Below, in pieces: positions 45,113 through 56,319 of a stretch of DNA of 64,000 bases (position 1 is the stretch's first letter; each line of letters starts with the position of its first letter). Source of the DNA: Larix kaempferi (taxonomy: Eukaryota > Streptophyta > Pinopsida > Pinales > Pinaceae). The translations under genes were made by a program, and so were the position numbers. Location of the stretch: positions 18,647,501 through 18,711,500 of the forward strand of contig BSBM01000307.1 of assembly GCA_027924585.1 (NCBI GenBank), given 5' to 3'. Under the pieces are notes generated by a model, which had not been told where the DNA came from, did no database searches, and saw nothing but the letters and a program-made list of their open reading frames with translations.

Positions 45113-45365
45113 CCTCGAAAGATTAAGGTATGTACACATGTGTTGTGGCCATGAAAATACATGTGTACTATTCATGTACACATGTTCTTGTGGCCTCGAA
45201 AGATTAAGGTATGTACACATGTGTTGTGGCCTCACATAAACACATGTGTTGCGGCCATGAAAATACATGTGTACTATTCATGTACACATGTTCTTGCGGC
45301 CTCGAAAGATTAAGGTATGTACACATGTGTTGTGGCCTCACATAAACACATGTGTTGTGGCCTCA
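45113..45365. repeat. Short tandem array rich in ACACATGTGT palindromes
   Basis: Three units start CCTCGAAAGATTAAGG at 45113, 45194 and 45300 (81 and 106 bp apart; the second has an extra 25 bp). Each is dense in the palindrome family TACACATGTGT and CATGTGTTGTGG. Confidence 0.9.
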
Positions 45366-45689
45366 CAATTTGTTGGTTTTCCAAACCATGAATAGCATTG
45401 GTACCGATCATCATAGCTGCCCCCAACTCGCACTCCATCAAGTACACAAGGAAAGCTCCTTACTGGACTGCAAACATCGTTGCACTCTGACTTATCTTCA
45501 AGGATATGGTAACCTCCTGAAATTTTGAAGTTTCTTGCATAGAGGAAGCAGCCTTAGTTGCAATTTCTTTGACTGCCTTCCTTTGGACCAACTCCAAACG
45601 CATCTCCTGCCTTTCCTCTTTCAAGCAAGTTTCTATGGAATGAGCAATGCAAGGAGCTTCTGTCTCCTCACTTCTTCTAACTTTCAGTT

Positions 45690-46076
45690 CTAGTGTTGCG
45701 GGTTTCTTTGAATGTGAGTCATGTCTTCCATTGCCTTTCTGAAAGACATTACGTCCTCCAACTCCCTCTCAGTTCGTCTCTGTGCAACCATCTGCTCAAG
45801 AGACTTTGCATGGAATTGGAACAAATGCTTCATTTCTGCATGATGTTGTTCCCATTCCCTCTGTCTCGCATCACATCTCATTTCCCATGACTCTTCGGCA
45901 CTAAGTGCTCTTCCTTGTGATTGTCGTATGACTTCCATGCATCTAGAATATTTTTGAAGTGAAACAAATTCTGCTAACTGTCTCGGGCGCACCCACTTCC
46001 ACTGGAATGCTTTGTGTGCCTGTGTACTTTTTCCCTGCACTTTTGTTTCTGCTTGAACTGCACTCAACCAAAACAC
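45690..46076 (-). CDS. Unrecognised ORF, last copy of a repeated protein segment
   Basis: The frame of 128 codons has balanced composition and charged, helical sequence (KAFQWKWVRPRQLAEFVSL, MRCDARQREWEQHHAEMKHL, QRRTERELEDVMSF). I do not recognise the family. Its first part is repeated, with substitutions, in the next two 366-bp units to the right (46077-46970), where the same frame has stops. Its sequence suggests real former coding DNA on the minus strand, either a host gene or a mobile-element protein. The first codon (ATG 46076) may not be the true start, because homologous sequence continues upstream. Confidence 0.45.
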   Translation of the reverse strand: MFWLSAVQAETKVQGKSTQAHKAFQWKWVRPRQLAEFVSLQKYSRCMEVIRQSQGRALSAEESWEMRCDARQREWEQHHAEMKHLFQFHAKSLEQMVAQRRTERELEDVMSFRKAMEDMTHIQRNPQH

Positions 46077-46970
46077 TTCATTTTTCCTTAGAATTTCATT
46101 TGATTGTGTGTTTCACTACCTAGAAGCACCCAACTCCTTGCTAAGCTTGGGCGCTTTCCTGCCATCACCACTAATCGTTCACAAAAAACAAAATTGTCTA
46201 CCAATTTCTTTGTTGCACTGCAGATCTGCTTTCCGCATCACACATGGTTTCCCATGACTCTTCCACACTAAGTTCCTTGCCTTGTGATATTTGTATTACT
46301 ACCATGAATCTAGAATATTTTCGAAGTGAAACAAATTCTGCTAAGTGTCTTTGGCACACCCACTTCCATTGGAGTGCTTTGTGTTCCTGTGCACTTTTTC
46401 CCTACACTTTTGTTTCTACTTGAACTGCACTCAACTGAAACACTTCATTTTTTATTAGACTTTCGTTTGATTGGGCACTTCACTACCCATAAGAACCCAA
46501 CTCCCTTCTAAGCTTGGGCGCTTTCCTTTCGTCACCACTAATCGTTCACAAAAATAAACTTGTCTGCCAATTCCTCTGTTGCACCGCAGATCTGCTTGCC
46601 GCATCACATCTAGTTTCCCATGACTCGTATGAACTAAGTTCCTTGCCTTGTGATCGTCCTATGACTTCCATGCATCTAGAAGTTTTTTGAAGCAAAAAAA
46701 ATTCTACTAAGTGTCTCGGGCGCACCCACTTCCATTAGAGTGCTTCGTGTGCCTATGCACTTTTTCCCTACACTTTCTTTTATGCTTGAACTACACTCAA
46801 CTGAAACACTTTATTTTTCCTTAGACTTTTGTTTGATTGGGCACTTCACTACCCAAAATCACCCAACTCCTTGCTAAGTTTGGGTGCTTTCCTGCCATCA
46901 CCACTAATCATTCACAAAAACAAACCTATCTACCAATTCCTCTGTTGCACCGCATATCTGCTTGCCACAG
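45881..46970. repeat. Direct triplication, 366-bp period, with coding traces
   Basis: TTTCCCATGACTC and surrounding DNA occur at 45881, 46248 and 46614 (367 and 366 bp apart), and nearly the whole unit is conserved. On the minus strand each unit encodes a version of a segment reading EFVSLQKYSRCMEVI in the first and EFVSLRKYSRFMVVI and EFFLLQKTSRCMEVI in the others, followed by ESWE(M/T)RCDA-type residues. Confidence 0.85.
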
Positions 46971-47340
46971 ATTTTGCTTCTTTCCAAGTGAGTCCTCAAC
47001 AAAATCTCCCAAGGTGTGTTGCTTTGGAATTCTTCTTAGGTGAGTTCTTATCAAAGCTTCCACACGAGCTTCCAAATCCAACACTTAGTTGATTTACTTC
47101 ATCGATTTCAAGCTTGAATTTTTCCTTTGTCTGACTAAGTGTTGCCCCATCTGAGCTGCTGTCAAACTGTTGCATTGTTTCCCTAGCCAAGAAAAAATAA
47201 GAGCTTGCGAAGTTCTCCGGCTGTCTCTGTATCCAACTTCCAACTCAGTCAGGCTAGCGTCTTTGGAAACCCGAGCTCCCAACAACCGAACTACATCGAG
47301 TTCAACTTCCACAGCCAAGAAGTTCACACCAAAATGTAAT
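46971..47340 (-). pseudogene. Possible gag-like coiled-coil fragment
   Basis: Two overlapping minus-strand frames contain heptad-like sequence (FDSSSDGATLSQTKEKFKLEI in one, and in another frame VEALIRTHLRRIPKQHTLGD followed by FVEDSLGKK). The change from one to the other near 47085 suggests a frameshift in an old gag-type coiled coil. It lies just downstream, in minus orientation, of a tRNA-Met-type primer sequence at 47413-47424. The family is not identified. Confidence 0.3.
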
Positions 47341-47341
47341 A

Positions 47342-47495
47342 TGATATCACTTCTTCACAAGAAGAGTGGTGAAGGGCTGTCCACAAGCTCCTCAATATGC
47401 AACCTCAATGCTGCTCTGATACCACCTTTTCGCAAGAAGAGTGGTGAAGAGTTGTCCACAATCTCCTCATTCTGCAACATGAACGTTTCTCTAAT
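47342..47495. repeat. ~77-bp tandem duplication with primer-site-like 12-mer
   Basis: Two copies of GATA(T/C)CAC-TTC-CAAGAAGAGTGGTGAAG and following DNA lie head to tail at 47342 and 47419. The junction contains GCTCTGATACCA (47413-47424), the complement of the tRNA-Met primer site. No LTR end (CA) abuts it directly, so it may be a relic of a minus-strand element or chance. Confidence 0.5.
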
Positions 47496-48244
47496 GCCAC
47501 CCATCATGGGCTTAACGCACACCCACTTTTCTTGTGGTCTACCAAGTCTTACGGTACCGCCTGGAAGCCTCTCAGGGGCTTGACTAACTCGGGTGCTCTC
47601 CAACAGACTACACCTGAACCTACAAACCACCTTACTCTTGGTTTACAACACTTGATATTGTTATCATGTGTTACTTAGACAGTTTATCTTGAGTCAACAC
47701 AACATTCCATACGTAGTCATTTTCACAAGTACGCTCATGCATTCAATAGTAAACAAGAACAACACACAGTATAGAGTGGCAATATCCCCAACCATGCTCT
47801 CTGCAATCTTTATATAAAAGTTGGAAAGTTTACATAATACAAGTTACATGTGGAGATACCCAAAATTGGGTAGAGCTCCTTGCGAGATCCCAACAAGCCT
47901 CACACGCAGAAACCCTGAAATTATGTTACAATTACAAAGGTAAAACTAGAATCCCAACAAAACTGAATTCTGTCTCCTAGCTGCAATAGATTCGCACCAG
48001 TGACCTTCTAGCTGCTGTGGATTCCCATAAATTCTATGTCTTGCCTCATAGCACTTATGCTTGTCTTGCCACTTCCAAGCTACATTTTGTTTGAGCCTAG
48101 TCGTGCTTTTGTAGGTGCCTTGGTGTGCCGACGGGGTGACTTAAGTGTGGTCACCCTCCACGACACTTTTCCTTGGCCCACACGCTAACACTCTCCCTTG
48201 GTCGCTTTCCACATAATATTTGGATGACACCCACCTAGCCGACG
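47496..48244. other. Possible old LTR or promoter DNA
   Basis: C/T-rich on the plus strand, no gene. A TATA-like word on the minus strand (ACTTTTATATAAAG, around 47810-47823) lies about 390 bp from the primer-like sequence. That would suit an LTR in minus orientation, but no second LTR was found. Confidence 0.3.
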
Positions 48245-48354
48245 CCCATTTGTTGGTCCACTTTCCAACCAATTGGTCATCTCACCCACTTAGACAACAC
48301 CCATTTGTTGGTCCACTTTCCAACCAATTGGTCATCTCACCCACTTAGTCGACA
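48245..48354. repeat. 55-bp direct repeat, two copies
   Basis: CCCATTTGTTGGTCCACTTT followed by CCAACCAATTGGTCATCTC starts at 48245 and again at 48300, almost identical. Confidence 0.9.
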
Positions 48355-51300
48355 ATGCCACGTCTCCATTGTCAGTCCTCTTTCAAACCAACTTGTCGAT
48401 CCATGTACACTCTAGCCAACCGACGTCTCTTGCCAAACTAGTTATTTGTTTTCCAATTCTTGAAGTGTGCCCACTTGCCCCTTACTTTGGTCATTTCCCA
48501 TGGTCCTTAACATGCCTTGTTTGTGTGCCCATCCAATCGATCTCCCATGTTTCCGAACTCTCAAGTCAATGGACTTGACCTGTCGAACAAGGGTGGGTGT
48601 CCAAGCCTCCCTTGGCGTGTGGGAGCGTGCCCATGTTGTGCCCCCATGAGCTGGGCTTCCAACCCGAGTTGTTCTTCGCCGAACTATCATGCCATGTCGT
48701 TGTTTCCATGAAACCGACCCTGTCGAAAGGCTCCCTGGTGGGTGATGCGCTCAGGCTTGCCAAGCCTTAGGTGACTTTGCTTGTGGGTCATGCTCTCGTT
48801 CCTTGGTCACACGCCCTCTTACCGATGGACTCCCCATGGCTATACCAACACTTAGAAAAAAAGGCTAAGTGTTCTTCCATCCATGGTTCCGAAGACGCCC
48901 AAGCCATGCTCCTTGGGCGATTGAGGTGCAATAAGTGCCCGGGGCACCTAAGTCATTACACCATAAGCTTATGAGATAAATTATTTTATAATGGATATTA
49001 GTTTTACCATTTTTAGCTAGCAATATTATTTATTTTACTATTCACACAAATAAATTTGTTTTAATGTTCATTTAGTAGAAACTATACAATTAAGTGCATT
49101 AACAATATTTGTTTCAAAGACAGAAAAAAAGCTTCATAACATTGTGAATTGTTTTTTATGTTTGGCATCTACATTTTTCACTAGTAAATCTCATGGTCCA
49201 TTGTTGTTTTGAAAGTTTCTTCCCATGAAAATTTTCTTTCATAATTTATATCTCATTGAGAGCATGTCATTTCCTAAATAAATAATTCAATGCAAATGAA
49301 AACTATATCCATCTCAAACATATTGATAAGTGCCTTTTATATTTGCCTACCTAACATCATAGGGACAAGCAAATGTGACCTCATTAAAAAGTAACTAGAT
49401 TTTTTACCAAGAAGGTAAAACTTAACGTGGGAGCCCAATGTTCATCATGATGCAATATTGTTGAACTCAAAGTTGGGTGTTCATAATGGTGCAATATGAT
49501 TGAAATGAAAGTTGAGTATGTACTTGGCACTATAGGGATCTAGATGAAACAAATATCCATGTTGTAGTGATACACTTTAGAATATAACCACCAAGTGCCC
49601 ACTTCAGCCAAATCAGTATTTTGAACTAGGCACAAAGCATTCTCCTCAATCAACTTGGCACCACACACGGGGGCTTCACTACAAGGCAATATAATATCAC
49701 GTTCATTCATATTGCGGTATTAAATATTCATGAAAACCTAAAATTTATATTGCTTATATATTAAGGGGCAAAGGGTTTTTTTATTTAATGTAACAATACA
49801 AAAATACTTTGGGGTCTTTTTTATATGGGCGGGCTGACAAATATCCTCCAAATGGAGATGGCGAGATCACGACCGGATGAGAAATCGGGTTGAGGCAAGG
49901 CTTGGGCTTACCAGTACGCAGGGAAATCGCATCTTAAGGCATGCTTGAGGCCAGGGGTTTCGTGGTGAAGTGGGTTTCCAGTCGATCATAGTCGAGAGAC
50001 AGTGGTCATTGACAGCCAATTGTTGATTAATTTCATTGTGGGTGAAGTAATGTGCATCCACAATATACATCGAAAGAAGCAAGGTGCATTGTAGAATGCA
50101 TATGGGGTCATAAGAGGGGTATCATATCAATATACTAGGTAGAAATATAAAGGGGTATAAAAAATGTTAATGAAAAAATTGATACATACAATATCTAGTG
50201 AAAATACGGGTTTTTTTAATTTGGGAAGGCATATTGGGACGGGGTTAAAAAAGCAATTTTGGAAGGTATTTTCCAATATTTAGTGAAATTAGGGGTATTG
50301 TTTCATATGCCATGAACGAACGTGCTATGATAGCGGTTTATTGAGTGAATCCCCTGTGGCACCACAATGAACAAAAATTAAAGCCAAATATTTGTGGAAG
50401 GAGACTTAAAGGACCCATGGAATTCCATAAATTGGGTAGGAAAACCTCACAGTGTGTGAATGTTTATTTGTCCAAGATCTTGTCTATGGGAGCCCTCATG
50501 AATCCAAATTGTTGTATCCAAAGCCAATACTTGGCCAACATTAGTGTCTGGACTATATTGAATTAGAGTTGTAGTTTTGGCTTAATTCTCACAATTGTTA
50601 GAAATTATTTCTTGACAATGCCATCCAAAGGAAATCTAGGGCTAGTATGAGTGGGAGGGATTCACATTTGTCTTGAAGGAGATACAAAAGTAAATCTTTC
50701 ATGGGGGATATGAATAGCCTCAAATAAAAAAGAAGACCTTCATGCATTATACCTTGGAACAATGTTTTTATGAGTCTACCCGATCAAGAAGGTTATAGTT
50801 AATGGGGATTACCCTTCATCATTAAACAAATGTAAAAGAGAGTGAGTAGGGAAGAAGCCCTGCTTCATAGAAATTCTCAAAGAGTGCTCATGGACTTGGA
50901 AGGTATAGATTCCATCAAGTTCTTCCATGTTGGACGAAGAAATAATGGAATTGTTGATTGTAAAGGACATGAGGCCATGTAGTTGGATAAGGGGTTCCTA
51001 GTTAAATTTGGGGATCCCTTATAGACTTTGTATCCCTTAGATTAGTTATGAAGGACAATAATAAGTTTTTAAACCATATCAATTGTAATAATCTTGAATT
51101 AATACATAGCAGGTTCACTTGGCGTTACCAAATCACATAAATGCATGCAAGTCTCTTCACCATTAAGGCTTACATGAGGGGGAACCTAGTCTCCCTCGTG
51201 CCTTTTGTTCCTCTGTCCCTTGTATATTCATCTGCAACATGGATTCTTTAAAACTGCTTGGACATTAGCTCTATTACAAAGATAGGATAATACAAATGTT

Positions 51301-53759
51301 GTTTATGGTGGGAATAGGTGGAGATCACTTGGTCGGTCTAGTCTAGTTGCTTGGTTTTGCAATGAACCAAAATGTAGTAGGCATCGCACCAAGAGTGGAA
51401 TTCAACTTTTGTAAGCTCAAGTTCTTTCATTGGGACAGTTTCATGGCTACAAACATGGTAGAGCTATGCTAGACCTTCTTCCCAAGGCTATATTTCTCTT
51501 GGTTTGGAGTATTGTTTGCAGTTTGAATTTGGGTTACCAAAGCTTTATAAGCAATCTTAGAGGCTTGGAGTTTCCCAGAATGGGGGAAGTGTAGGGGTTT
51601 GGTTGAATTATGGAATATTTTCTAGTTCAAGTGTGAATGTAAGATTGGGTATTTCTGCTTCGAGTGTGGCATGGGAGTTAATTCACCAATTTCATTCCAC
51701 ATTATAAAGGAACCTTTATTTGAAAGTTGTGTTGCCAAGGATTTTTTAAAAAATCTCCGACTAATGTTCACGATGCTTTGGTATTTTCTATATTCTCAAT
51801 CTAGAGAATGAGATGTAAGTGTATGTTTGAAAAATATGAAAGCTTTGCTCCTTCTTTCCTTAGGATTTGGATAGAAGGGTTACAATCTAGCTATTGGCCA
51901 AAGTCTATTTATTAATTAGAGATGATAAAAATGTTGATGGACTTGTCTACATGCTTACTGTAAGTTGATCTTATTTCCTGTAGCATTGAAAAGAGATTAC
52001 ATTGATGAAAATTATTTTTATCGTTTTGGTGAGCCCAAGTAAATTCTAATGATGATCACTTTTAACACCTTTAATGGAATATAAATTAGAAATGAACATC
52101 CATTGACTTGCACTTATATTTTAATATATATACACAATGAATCTATATTTTCTGATAAAAATTAAATAACCTTTCCAAATACATATTTTTATTTATTAAA
52201 TTTTTTCATAACTATATCAATCATGTTTTTTTCTAACATTAACATTTTTTTGAAAAATATACCATACATATGTTTATATTGGTTTAGTGTTTTAGCATCT
52301 AAATGATAGAAGCAATATATAAAAATTAGTATAGATGTGAAGAACAATGAGTAATAGTGTAGTGAAATGTTGATGAATTTTTGAAGTTACTAGCATAATA
52401 TAAAATCATGCAACATGCCCCCTAATCGCACCCATGCAATATGCCCTCTTGGTCTCACCCATGGTATCCATTTATAGAGGGAATTAGAGAGTAGTTTCAA
52501 TGTCCTTGGCATCCAACAAGCAAGCATAATCCTAATCTCTTCCACTGTCCCAAATATAATGTAGTTGAAAAAATTGTATCGACACGTAGTAACTTCCTAA
52601 GTGACATCATTTGCTGCATCTTGTAATGGAAGGAATTGTAGGGAACTAGAGTAGAATTTGATTTCAAGTAATGCATCATAGTCCAAAAAATAGCCCAAAA
52701 ATAGTCCAAAAAATTGTGTATGCGTCTTTGGCTTGTATCGACACTATTGTTATTAAACTAATAGGATTAATCCTAGGATTAAATAGTTGCTCCTCATCAA
52801 TAACATTTTTAGTTTAATTATTTGTTGTGGAGAATGGTTTTATTCATTTCTGTATGAAAATGCGGATAGACACAAATATTCAAAGGAGGACCTTGGTTCA
52901 TGGGGCTTGATGGGATTTACTTTAATATCTGGTCTCTTTCCTTTGATATCGAGTATAATCACTTGAAATTGGTTGAATGGAAGATCTAAAATGAACATGT
53001 AGGGATTGTGCCACTATCACTATGCATGAACCCTTTATCACTTTAACGTTAGTGCATGATGGTCTTAGGGGAAATTCCTAGGTAGGCATTTTCTATACCT
53101 GTGAAATTTTCAATGTAAATCACCAATATAACAACTTAGGGCTAGATTAGGCCTGCTGATGTACAAACATAATTGTAGATATGTGACTAGTTGAACCAAA
53201 ATTCACAAATAGACTTGTAAATATACCAGTTATCAACCCAAATTTTTTAATAAGATCACTTTATTCATGTTGAAAACCTAATTATCCTTCAAATGCACAA
53301 AATATTTGATTAAGTAATAACAAACCCCTAGGAAATGACAAGGGATCAAGGATGACTGAATATGAAAATGAACTAGACTTGACATGCATTTTGCTGGAGA
53401 ACACCTCAAAGGAAATGGATAAAATGACTCAATAAGGGGATGACCATCTGCTAGGGACTCAACAACACCAAGGATTTCCACTATTTACAAACCATAAGAT
53501 ATCGCATACCTAACAAGGAATCCTTGCGACTCTTTTATTTATGATGCAACCATGTGTCAAGTAACACTTATTGAACCAAAAAATACTCCAAATTGAAAAA
53601 AAAGGGAGTTTACCCTAAGGACAACTAATCAAACAAACAACAAGCATGAAAGGAGAAGACTCAAAGGTAGAAGACTCAAAATTGGATACAAAGGGAACCT
53701 AGAGTTTTTTTTCTAATAAGAAATAACTCATTAGAAGAAGTGCTTCAAGTGTTTCCATT
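48355..53759. other. 5.4 kb of AT-rich DNA, nothing recognised
   Basis: The first 600 bp are C/T-rich; the rest is AT-rich with only short frames on both strands. Terminal inverted repeats, LTR pairs and known protein motifs were looked for by eye and not found. Near 49430-49530 a GTTCATAATG-GCAATAT motif occurs twice. Very old, decayed transposon DNA is the likeliest content, but this is inference. Confidence 0.5.
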
Positions 53760-54231
53760 GACATGCAGCGAAATCTCAACACCATCAAGGTTGGTCAACA
53801 TAAACAAAGTATTTCTAGCAACAACATGAATTTGATACGACCCTCACCAAAGTCTATCAAGTTTGCAGTGATCGCTTGGTATTTCATGCCTCTTCTTCCA
53901 CATGTGGACTAGATCTCCTACCTCAAAGTCTCTCTTCTTGGGATTTTGACTGCAAAGTTCCTTTACCTAGCCTTGATAATCAAAAAACCTTTTATATTCT
54001 CTTCTTCATTCCTCATTCAATTCTACCAACTGATATTCTTGTCTTAAAGCCTCTTTGTATGTAGTAAAACTTTGCAACAACTTGTAAATCATAAGAATCC
54101 ATACCATAAACTATCCCAAAGGGGATTTTTTCGATAGCTCTCTTGAAAGTGATCTTATCATCCCAAAGAGTGTACTTGAGATTGTTATCCCAACTTCTCT
54201 TATTCTCTCCAAGTAAATTCTCAATGATTCT
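53760..54231 (-). pseudogene. Gypsy relic, integrase C-terminal part
   Basis: Minus-strand translation in shifting frames gives ENKRSWDNNLKYTLWDDKIT, IPFGIVYGMD, KRHEIPSDHCKLDRLW and YQIHVVARNTLFMLTNLDG followed by VNGNT. This is the end of a plant Ty3/gypsy integrase (GPYxIxxV to LPVNG pattern). The preceding part of the same gene lies at 61506 and beyond: copia element B was inserted between them. Several stops and small indels show it is old. Confidence 0.75.
54227..54231. repeat. Target-site duplication of copia B, left (ATTCT)
   Basis: ATTCT lies before the left LTR and recurs at 61501-61505. Confidence 0.9.
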
Positions 54232-54822
54232 TGTTAAATTTTGAGCATTAATTCACAATACTCTAGGATCTTTACTGAGAGAATAACATATACAGTATAT
54301 CAATGCATAACAATCACAATAAGCATGACAAGCATCACAAGAATCGAAAGCATGAGATACAAGAGACACAGAGTTTCCGTGGGGAAAACCCTAAGGTAAA
54401 AAACCCCACAACTTCCTCAGAGATAGTGAGAGCAATGGCTCAACCAAAGTACAACCAAAAATACACTGAGATAGTCTCCTAGTAGCAGATGATCCTCCTC
54501 CTCACTAGTGTGCCACTTTCTGAGTGAGAGAAGTGTGAGTTTCCGAGTGATGAAAATAGAGATCTCCTTATCTCTATTTATACTAACATGTTTTCCCAGT
54601 TACACTATGGGGCCGACTTGTCTAGCTAGGTACATCCACAATATAATATATATTTCAAGGCCGACCCCACACATGGTGGTCTAATAACCCATCGCCAAGT
54701 ACACACACTTGCGACACTTGTCAATACACATGACGACACTTCCTTATAGAGGAATAACACATCTCTTATAAGGGTACAATAAATATATATGAAATACATT
54801 CGAAGTTACATATACATCAACA
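54232..54822 (-). repeat. 3' LTR of copia B (591 bp)
   Basis: It matches 60896-61500 and, more distantly, the inverted LTRs of copia A. A 14-bp stretch present near 61460 is absent here. Confidence 0.93.
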
Positions 54823-54834
54823 CTCCCTCTTAAC
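54823..54834 (-). other. Polypurine tract of copia B
   Basis: GTTAAGAGGGAG on the minus strand, identical to that of copia A, directly precedes the 3' LTR. Confidence 0.9.
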
Positions 54835-55019
54835 TAGGAAGGTATTTCTCGACAAAGTTCTGCTAGACAAGTCTTCTTCTCGGGATCATCGTCATCATCA
54901 TCGTCACTGCTGTTGCTATCTCAACCAATCTCTGATTCTACTCATCATAGGAAGTTCTACAAAGCCAATCCTTTTTCATACTGGATGTAGGCCCACCACC
55001 TGCAGGTCTTCATCATATG

Positions 55020-55615
55020 TGCGAACGGTCTGATAGAGGTGGCCTCTCAGGACTAATTTTATGTGCGGATGCAATATCGGAAAGAGTATCCCAGGAACAT
55101 TTATGTGCCTAAGCACGACCGGTAAGATCTCCCGGGACTGATTACATGCATCTCCTCCACAATACCTTTAAAGAGCATCCCAGGAACATTTATGTGCTGC
55201 AGCATGACCGACAAGATCTCTAAAGAGCATCCCAGGACTTATTACGAGCATACAGCTCAACCTCTCGGATCTCCAGGACTTATTACATGTGGATAGACAA
55301 AACCTTTAAAGAGCATCCCAGGAACATTTATGTGCCACAGCACGACCAGCAAGATCTCTAAAGAGCATCCCAGGACTAATTACGAGCACATAGCTCAACC
55401 TCTCGGATCTCCAGGACTGATTACATGTCTCCGTAGTAATACCTCATCCTAGGACTGATTACGAGCACACAGCTCAACCTATCGAATATTTGAGGACTGA
55501 TTACATACTACATAGCAATATCGGAAAGAGTACCCCAAGAACATTTATGTGCCGCAGAACAACCGGCAAGATCTACCAGGACTGATTACATGCTATTTGC
55601 ACAACCTGCCACATA
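55020..55615 (-). repeat. Tandem repeats in 3' non-coding part of copia B
   Basis: Blocks such as AAAGAGCATCCCAGGAACAT followed by TTATGTGC, CGACCGGCAAGATCTC-type and GGACTGATTACATG-type words recur many times at spacings of about 60-170 bp. They correspond to the 88-bp array of copia A (CATCCTGAGATGCTCTT and CATGTAAT words inverted), rearranged into mixed units. Confidence 0.75.
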
Positions 55616-55629
55616 TCATCTCTGACCTC

Positions 55630-56260
55630 CAAGTATCAACCTGATACTCATGATCCAACGGATCATCATCGCACGAGGAATCATCCTGATGCCCATGATC
55701 ATACTGATCATCATCACTGTACCATCCTGGTACATATCATTTGGAGCAACATCCTGAAGCTCATCATCATGATCAACCTGGTCATACAATGCATCCACCT
55801 GATGCATACCAAGTATCTGCCTGATACATATCATCATACATGATCCACCTGATCATACAGTGTATCCACCTGATAAAAATACAAATACATGATACATATC
55901 AACATACATGATCTACCTAATCATACAATGTATCCACCTAATACATATATAGATACATGGTCCAAGCATCCAACATGATGCATATACAAATACATACAAA
56001 TGATCCAACCAATCATATCCAGCATCCAACATGATGCGTCATACATATAAATGATCCAACTAATCATATCCAGCATCAATACGATGCGTACATACATACA
56101 AATATAAATGATCCAACTGATCATATTCAGCATCAACACGATGCATACATACATACAAAGATAAATGATCCAACTGATCATATCCAGCATCAACATGATG
56201 CATATACAGAGCAGTAACTGGAGCATCGTCCTGATGCTCACCATCCAATGCTTACATCCA
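55630..56260 (-). repeat. Hairpin array of copia B
   Basis: This is the counterpart of the array at 25370-25970. Examples on the plus strand are TGTACC-ATCCT-GGTACA (55718), ATGCATC-CACCT-GATGCAT (near 55790), GTATC-TGCCT-GATAC (near 55813) and GAGCATC-GTCCT-GATGCTC (56221). Units of CATCAACATGATGCATACAT and following DNA repeat at about 50-60 bp between 55970 and 56215. The open frames over this region have no independent support. Confidence 0.8.
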
Positions 56261-56319
56261 CAGCCATGTGAAGGATCCTCCTTCCAACATGCTTGGAATG
56301 GCTTCAACAAATGTGTCCA

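Noticed and set aside
47170-47583. 137-codon plus-strand frame
   Set aside because: It crosses the ~77-bp duplication and the primer-like 12-mer, has Ser/Thr-rich composition without motifs, and the minus strand offers a more protein-like coiled coil.
55921-56310. 129-codon minus-strand frame rich in Met, Ile, Tyr and Cys
   Set aside because: It is a translation of the hairpin/tandem array. The repeated peptide units mirror the DNA repeat, and the matching region in copia A gives different frames.
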